DNA of 64,000 bases from positions 5,204,640 to 5,268,639 of the forward strand of contig OZ024785.1 of the NCBI GenBank assembly GCA_964017065.1, written 5' to 3'. This DNA comes from Haliclona indistincta. Lineage: Eukaryota > Porifera > Demospongiae > Haplosclerida > Chalinidae. This document shows, one piece after another, positions 61,770 through 64,000 of this stretch (positions within the stretch are counted from its first letter, which is position 1; the number at the start of each line of letters is the position of its first letter). The notes beneath the pieces are model-generated. The model did not search any database and was not told the origin of the DNA. It was given only the letters and a program-made list of their open reading frames with translations. A program made the position numbers and the translations under genes.

Positions 61770-62455
61770 CTAAGGTCCAACTCGGTGTATGTACTACCCT
61801 ATGTACGTACTATCTCTAAGGTCCAACCCAGTGTATGTACTACTCTATGTACGTACTATCCCTAAGGTCCAACCCAGTGTATGTACTACTCTATGTACGT
61901 ACTATCCCTAAGGTCCAATCCAGTGTATGTACTACCCTATGTACGTACTATCCCTAAGGTCCAACCCAGTGTATGTATTACCCTATGTACGTACTATCCC
62001 TAAGGTCCAACCCAGTGTATGTACTACCCTATGTACGTACTATCCCTAAGGTCCAACCCAGTGTATGTACTACTCTATGTACGTACTATCCCTAAGGTCC
62101 AACCCAGTGTATGTACTACCCTATGTACGTACTATCCCTAAGGTCCAACCCAGTGTATGTACTACTCTATGTACGTACTATCTCTAAGGTCCAACCCAGT
62201 GTATGTACTACTCTATGTACGTACTAACCCTAAGGTCCAACCCAGTGTATGTACTACTCTATGTACGTACTATCTCTAAGGTCCAATCCAGTGTATGTAC
62301 TACTCTATGTACGTACTATCTCTAAGGTCCAATCCAGTGTATGTACTACTCTATGTACGTACTAACCCTAAGGTCCAACCCAGTGTATGTACTACTCTAT
62401 GTACGTACTATCTCTAAGGTCCAATCCAGTGTATGTACTACTCTATGTACATACT
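61770..62455 (+). repeat. 46-bp tandem repeat (array B)
   Basis: About fourteen units of the same 46-bp repeat as at 14833-15270. Confidence 0.9.
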
Positions 62456-62579
62456 TATTTTACATACTAATGCTACCACAACCCAATGTATGTATGGTAT
62501 TATTCTCCTAGTCAGTGTGATACAGGTACGTGTGCAGTGTGTACAGCAGATAGGCTGTACACACCACTCATTATCATTC

Positions 62580-62870
62580 ATCGCCCGATCACCGATTCAT
62601 CGATCTCTCCAATCATCGATTCATCGATCTCTCTAATCATTGATTCACCGCTCTCTTCAATCACCGATTCATCACTCTCTCTAATCATCTCTCCAATCAT
62701 TGAATCATCGATTCACCGATCTCTCCAATCACCGATTCACCGATCTCTCCAATCATCGATTCATCGATCTCTCCAATCACCGATTCATCGATCTCTCCAA
62801 TTATCGATTCATCGATCTCTCCAATCACCGATTCATCGATCTCTCCAATCACCGATTCATCGATCTCTCC
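62580..62870 (+). repeat. 24-bp tandem repeat (array B)
   Basis: About twelve units, more irregular than array A, with both strands still largely open (minus reads ESVIGEID repeats). Confidence 0.85.
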
Positions 62871-63196
62871 CACAGAGTGGACTTTCGGACATTTATGTGT
62901 AGTTGTTGTTGAGCTGTTTGTTCTGCACAAGGTTTTCCCCAGCAGAGGTTTTCTCCCGGAAAAAAAACGGGGTGTTTTATCCTCTGCATGGTTTTCCCTA
63001 TGAATGATGTTGGGTTGCATCATTCATTTAATATAGGTCATTATATTCGTCAGACCCCAGCTCATACCAGTGGTGTGTCGACATGTGTTGTTTGTGATTA
63101 TTTTAATTTTAATTTTTATAATATTTTTGGTGTGCTTGGCATGCCTAAAAAAACTGTGTCAATAATATGCGTTGCGTGACCAGAATAAAGTTGGCT

Positions 63197-63370
63197 TAAT
63201 ACACTAGCTAGATACCATTAGCTACATAATACACTAGCTAGATGCTATTAGCTGCATAATACACTAGCTAGATGCTATTAGCTGCATAATACACTAGATA
63301 GATACCATTAGCTACATAATGCACTAGCTAGATACTATTAGCTGCATAATACACTAGCTACATAGCTACT
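63197..63370 (+). repeat. 30-bp tandem repeat (array B)
   Basis: About six units of the repeat at 16007-16364. This is the right edge of the duplicated domain. Confidence 0.88.
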
Positions 63371-63534
63371 TATAAATTATGCAGTTCTAGGAAGTTAAAT
63401 TTTTATGACTACCCGCGATTTTTTTATAGCTTGCCACGTGTCAGTATATTCTTCACTTCTTTCTCCTTCTCCAGGGCGAGCAGAGGCAACCAGGAGTCCT
63501 TCGGAGCCACCGTACTAGATCAACTGCATGCAGT

Positions 63535-63836
63535 ATGGCCGCCTCGCTCAGGTCGCACGTCTATTCACCGCCGCTCCTAGCCTTCTTGCTAGTCACTGGT
63601 GTGTGCAGCTGGTCGGCGGCTACCGCTACTATTTACACAGATCAGCGACGACTCGGTGAAAAACCTCAAGCTTCTCGCTGTGGTAAGACATTAGTGCAGG
63701 CGTATTTCTATCATTGACTACGGTTTCTCCTATCTCTTCTCTTAGTATAGGTACAACGTGTTGGTGCTCGGCACTGCATGCAGCCTGGTCTCGGAGCTAC
63801 AGGCGGGTAGCAGATGCTCGTATCCTTAGTGCGGTA
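63535..63836 (+). CDS. 5' exons of a probable secreted or membrane protein (gene runs off the window)
   Basis: Exon 1 (63535-63682) encodes MAASLRSHVYSPPLL, a hydrophobic stretch LLAFLLVTGVCSWSA that fits a signal peptide, and ends in phase 1 at gtaaga. A second exon (63751-63836, after cttagtatag) completes the codon and reads GTTCWCSALHAAWS up to a gtatgc donor. A third open piece near 63875 cannot be phased with certainty. I do not recognise the family. Confidence 0.4.
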
Positions 63837-64000
63837 TGCGTTCTCTATACTAGTTCCTTCTCTGAGTTTAGACTCAGCTGTGGTGTAGCATCTTTTCATT
63901 GTGTGTTAGTAGATTACAAACTGCAGCTTGGTAGAGGTACTGACTGGGTATACGTAAGGCAACTTCACTATTAGTCAAATCTGCTGGTAAAGTATAACAC

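Overview
This is a window of animal nuclear DNA, most likely from a sponge or another early-branching invertebrate. The evidence is that all recognisable genes are spliced with short GT-AG introns (many 45-110 bp), the proteins are animal-type (IFT121/WDR35, PRMT9, a TRP-like channel), and the spaces between genes are packed with short inverted-repeat DNA transposons, tRNA-derived SINEs and simple repeats. I see no bacterial operons, CRISPR arrays or rRNA. The sponge assignment is inference; the sequence alone proves only a metazoan-like eukaryote. There is one 200-N assembly gap (23475-23674).

Layout. (1) 1-5150: the 3' end of WDR35 (+) converges on a complete nine-exon PRMT9 gene (-), with overlapping poly(A) signals. 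(2) 5151-16364: a composite transposon in the PRMT9 upstream region, a possible tiny divergent gene, and a large satellite domain made of eight units of about 1 kb, then 46-bp, 24-bp and 30-bp tandem arrays. (3) 16365-25900: no confident gene. This stretch holds a CAG array, a set of nested transposons whose target-site duplications can be read directly, small MITEs and the gap. (4) 25900-32500: a divergent pair of genes, a DDE integrase-type transposase (+) and an unknown protein (-), followed by a 1.4-kb terminal-inverted-repeat element. (5) 32500-44900: weak exon candidates, a tRNA-Val-derived SINE, tandem repeats, an inverted copy of a block from 22-23 kb, and several foldback elements. 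(6) 45038-52265: a 28-exon TRP-like ion-channel gene with a triplicated N-terminal module. (7) 52266-64000: foldback repeats, then a second, direct-orientation copy of the 3.3-16.4 kb domain. That copy carries a truncated, frameshifted PRMT9 5' fragment, the tiny divergent gene and a shorter version of every satellite array. The window ends in the 5' exons of a probable secreted protein.

How it fits together. WDR35 (cilium assembly), PRMT9 (arginine methylation) and the channel look like ordinary host genes with no shared pathway. The duplication of the PRMT9/satellite domain some 52 kb apart gives an internal comparison. It shows which transposon is a recent insertion, that satellite copy number has changed (eight versus four units), and that splice phases of the tiny divergent gene are kept while its intron changes size. 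The most unusual gene is the TRP-like channel, because its N-terminal half is built from three copies of a module whose exon boundaries are also repeated.
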